6,120 bases of DNA, taken from positions 17,977 to 24,096 of the forward strand of contig MGMW01000029.1 of the NCBI GenBank assembly GCA_001795035.1, read 5' to 3'. The position numbers were made by a program, and so were the translations under genes. Shown here piece after piece: positions 5,574-6,120 of this stretch. How positions within the stretch are numbered: the stretch's first letter is position 1; every line of letters begins with the position of its first letter. The notes below the pieces were generated by a model that did not search any database, was not told the DNA's origin, and saw only the letters and a program-made list of their open reading frames with translations. The DNA is from Chloroflexi bacterium RBG_13_53_26. Its GTDB lineage: Bacteria > Chloroflexota > Dehalococcoidia > UBA2247 > RBG-13-53-26.

Positions 5574-5984
5574 ATGACCAAAAAGACAGCGCTGCCAGCC
5601 AAAATCAGTCCGTTTGCCAGCTCAGTCGGTCTCGAATTCTCCAGGAGCGAGAGTGGGGTGCCCCGGTGCATCCTGGAAATCCACGAAGAAGCGCTCAACG
5701 TCAACGGGACTGTGCATGGGGGCGCTCTCTATACACTGATCGACGTGAGCATGGGATGGCTGCTGTTTGACCATCTGGCCAAAGATGAGAGAATCGCCAC
5801 TGTAGAGATGAAAATCAATTACCTCACGGCAGTGTCGTCGGGGGTCCTTGTCGCCGAAGCAAAGCTCATCCACAGAAGCAAGAGGCTGGCAGTCCTCGAA
5901 TCTCAAATAGAGTGCGAAGGGCGTCTTATTGCCAAAGCAATGGGGACATTCTACATATCCGGGATACGCAGAACGGATGGCTGA
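5574..5984 (+). CDS. PaaI-type hotdog-fold acyl-CoA thioesterase
   Basis: This 136-residue protein has the usual length of a single hotdog domain. The signature block is VNGTVHGGALYTLIDVSMG: N44-G45, H48-G49-G50 and D57. The His-to-Asp spacing of nine equals that in E. coli PaaI, where the Asp is the likely catalytic residue. The following strands (TVEMKINYL about 79-87, VLVAEAKLIHRSKRLAVLE and IAKAMGTFYI) match the central beta-sheet. The family hydrolyses acyl-CoA thioesters in the cytoplasm and often serves to release CoA trapped in dead-end intermediates. Substrate cannot be told: aryl and short or medium acyl groups are all possible. The gene is divergent from the beta-helix protein gene; the 166-bp spacer carries an inverted repeat that may control it. 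No clear plus-strand promoter was found. No gene follows within the window. Confidence 0.88.
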   Translation: MTKKTALPAKISPFASSVGLEFSRSESGVPRCILEIHEEALNVNGTVHGGALYTLIDVSMGWLLFDHLAKDERIATVEMKINYLTAVSSGVLVAEAKLIHRSKRLAVLESQIECEGRLIAKAMGTFYISGIRRTDG

Positions 5985-6022
5985 ACGGGCCTAGCGTCAC
6001 GTCATCGTAATACCTATACAAT

Positions 6023-6073
6023 GTGTCATTCCGTGCTTGACACGGAATCCATTGGATATTCTTTCTAGATTCC
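6023..6073. repeat. REP-like palindrome in the intergenic end region
   Basis: ATTCCGTG (6028-6035) and CACGGAAT (6041-6048) form a perfect 8-bp inverted repeat around the loop CTTGA. The context GTCATTCC...GGAATCCA is the layout of a common class of dispersed bacterial intergenic palindromes. A second, longer-range pair, GGAATC (6044-6049) and GATTCC (6068-6073), follows, and TCCATTG occurs at 6048-6054 and 6071-6077. An alternative pairing GTGTC (6023-6027) with GACAC (6039-6043) is also possible. It may also act as a 3' hairpin for the thioesterase transcript; no clear T-run follows. Copy number elsewhere in the genome cannot be seen. Confidence 0.5.
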
Positions 6074-6120
6074 ATTGTTAAGTCTTTTCTGAGACACTAC
6101 ACTAGAGATCAACATTTATC

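Overview
The window is a bacterial chromosomal stretch of moderately high G+C (my impression by eye, not computed) with strong AGGAGG-type ribosome sites and short gene spacing. The gene content suggests a metabolically versatile, possibly anaerobic bacterium living on acyl-CoA chemistry: a condensing-enzyme operon, an SDR, a small nitroreductase, a gamma-carbonic-anhydrase-like protein and a hotdog thioesterase. Such combinations occur in Desulfobacterota and Chloroflexota (Dehalococcoidia-like) genomes, but nothing here fixes the phylum. No phage, IS, CRISPR, tRNA or rRNA signal was seen.

Layout. Positions 1-203 (+) hold the 3' end of a biotin-protein ligase gene, followed after 25 bp by a nitroreductase-family gene (229-777, +), probably in the same transcript. 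A 59-bp convergent gap follows. Then comes a three-gene operon on the minus strand, in transcription order: an HMG-CoA-synthase-like domain fused to a zinc-ribbon/OB-fold (DUF35) domain (4556-3126), a SCP-x-type thiolase (3113-1896) and a short-chain dehydrogenase with a C-terminal extension (1784-837). A good sigma-70-like promoter (4746-4717, minus) lies about 150 nt upstream of the first gene. Upstream of that is a minus-strand gamma-carbonic-anhydrase-like gene (5407-4892) with an imperfect hairpin after its stop. It is divergent from a PaaI-type thioesterase gene (5574-5984, +). The divergent spacer carries a perfect 10-bp inverted repeat, a pair of 12-bp direct repeats and a candidate promoter. 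The right end (5985-6120) is non-coding and contains a REP-like palindrome.

How the genes may work together. A thiolase, an HMGS-like subunit and a DUF35 protein are the three parts of the archaeal acetoacetyl-CoA thiolase/HMG-CoA synthase complex and of the bacterial PhlACB-type acyltransferase. Here the HMGS-like and DUF35 parts are one polypeptide, and its stop codon sits inside the ribosome site of the thiolase gene, so the two proteins are probably made in a fixed ratio and form a complex. By my motif alignment the HMGS-like domain lacks the Glu, Cys and His that HMG-CoA synthase needs, while the thiolase keeps its Cys and His residues. The inference is a thiolase-centred carbon-carbon bond-forming or bond-breaking complex, with the SDR interconverting 3-hydroxyacyl-CoA and 3-oxoacyl-CoA; the substrate cannot be read from the sequence. 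This complex is the most interesting thing in the window.
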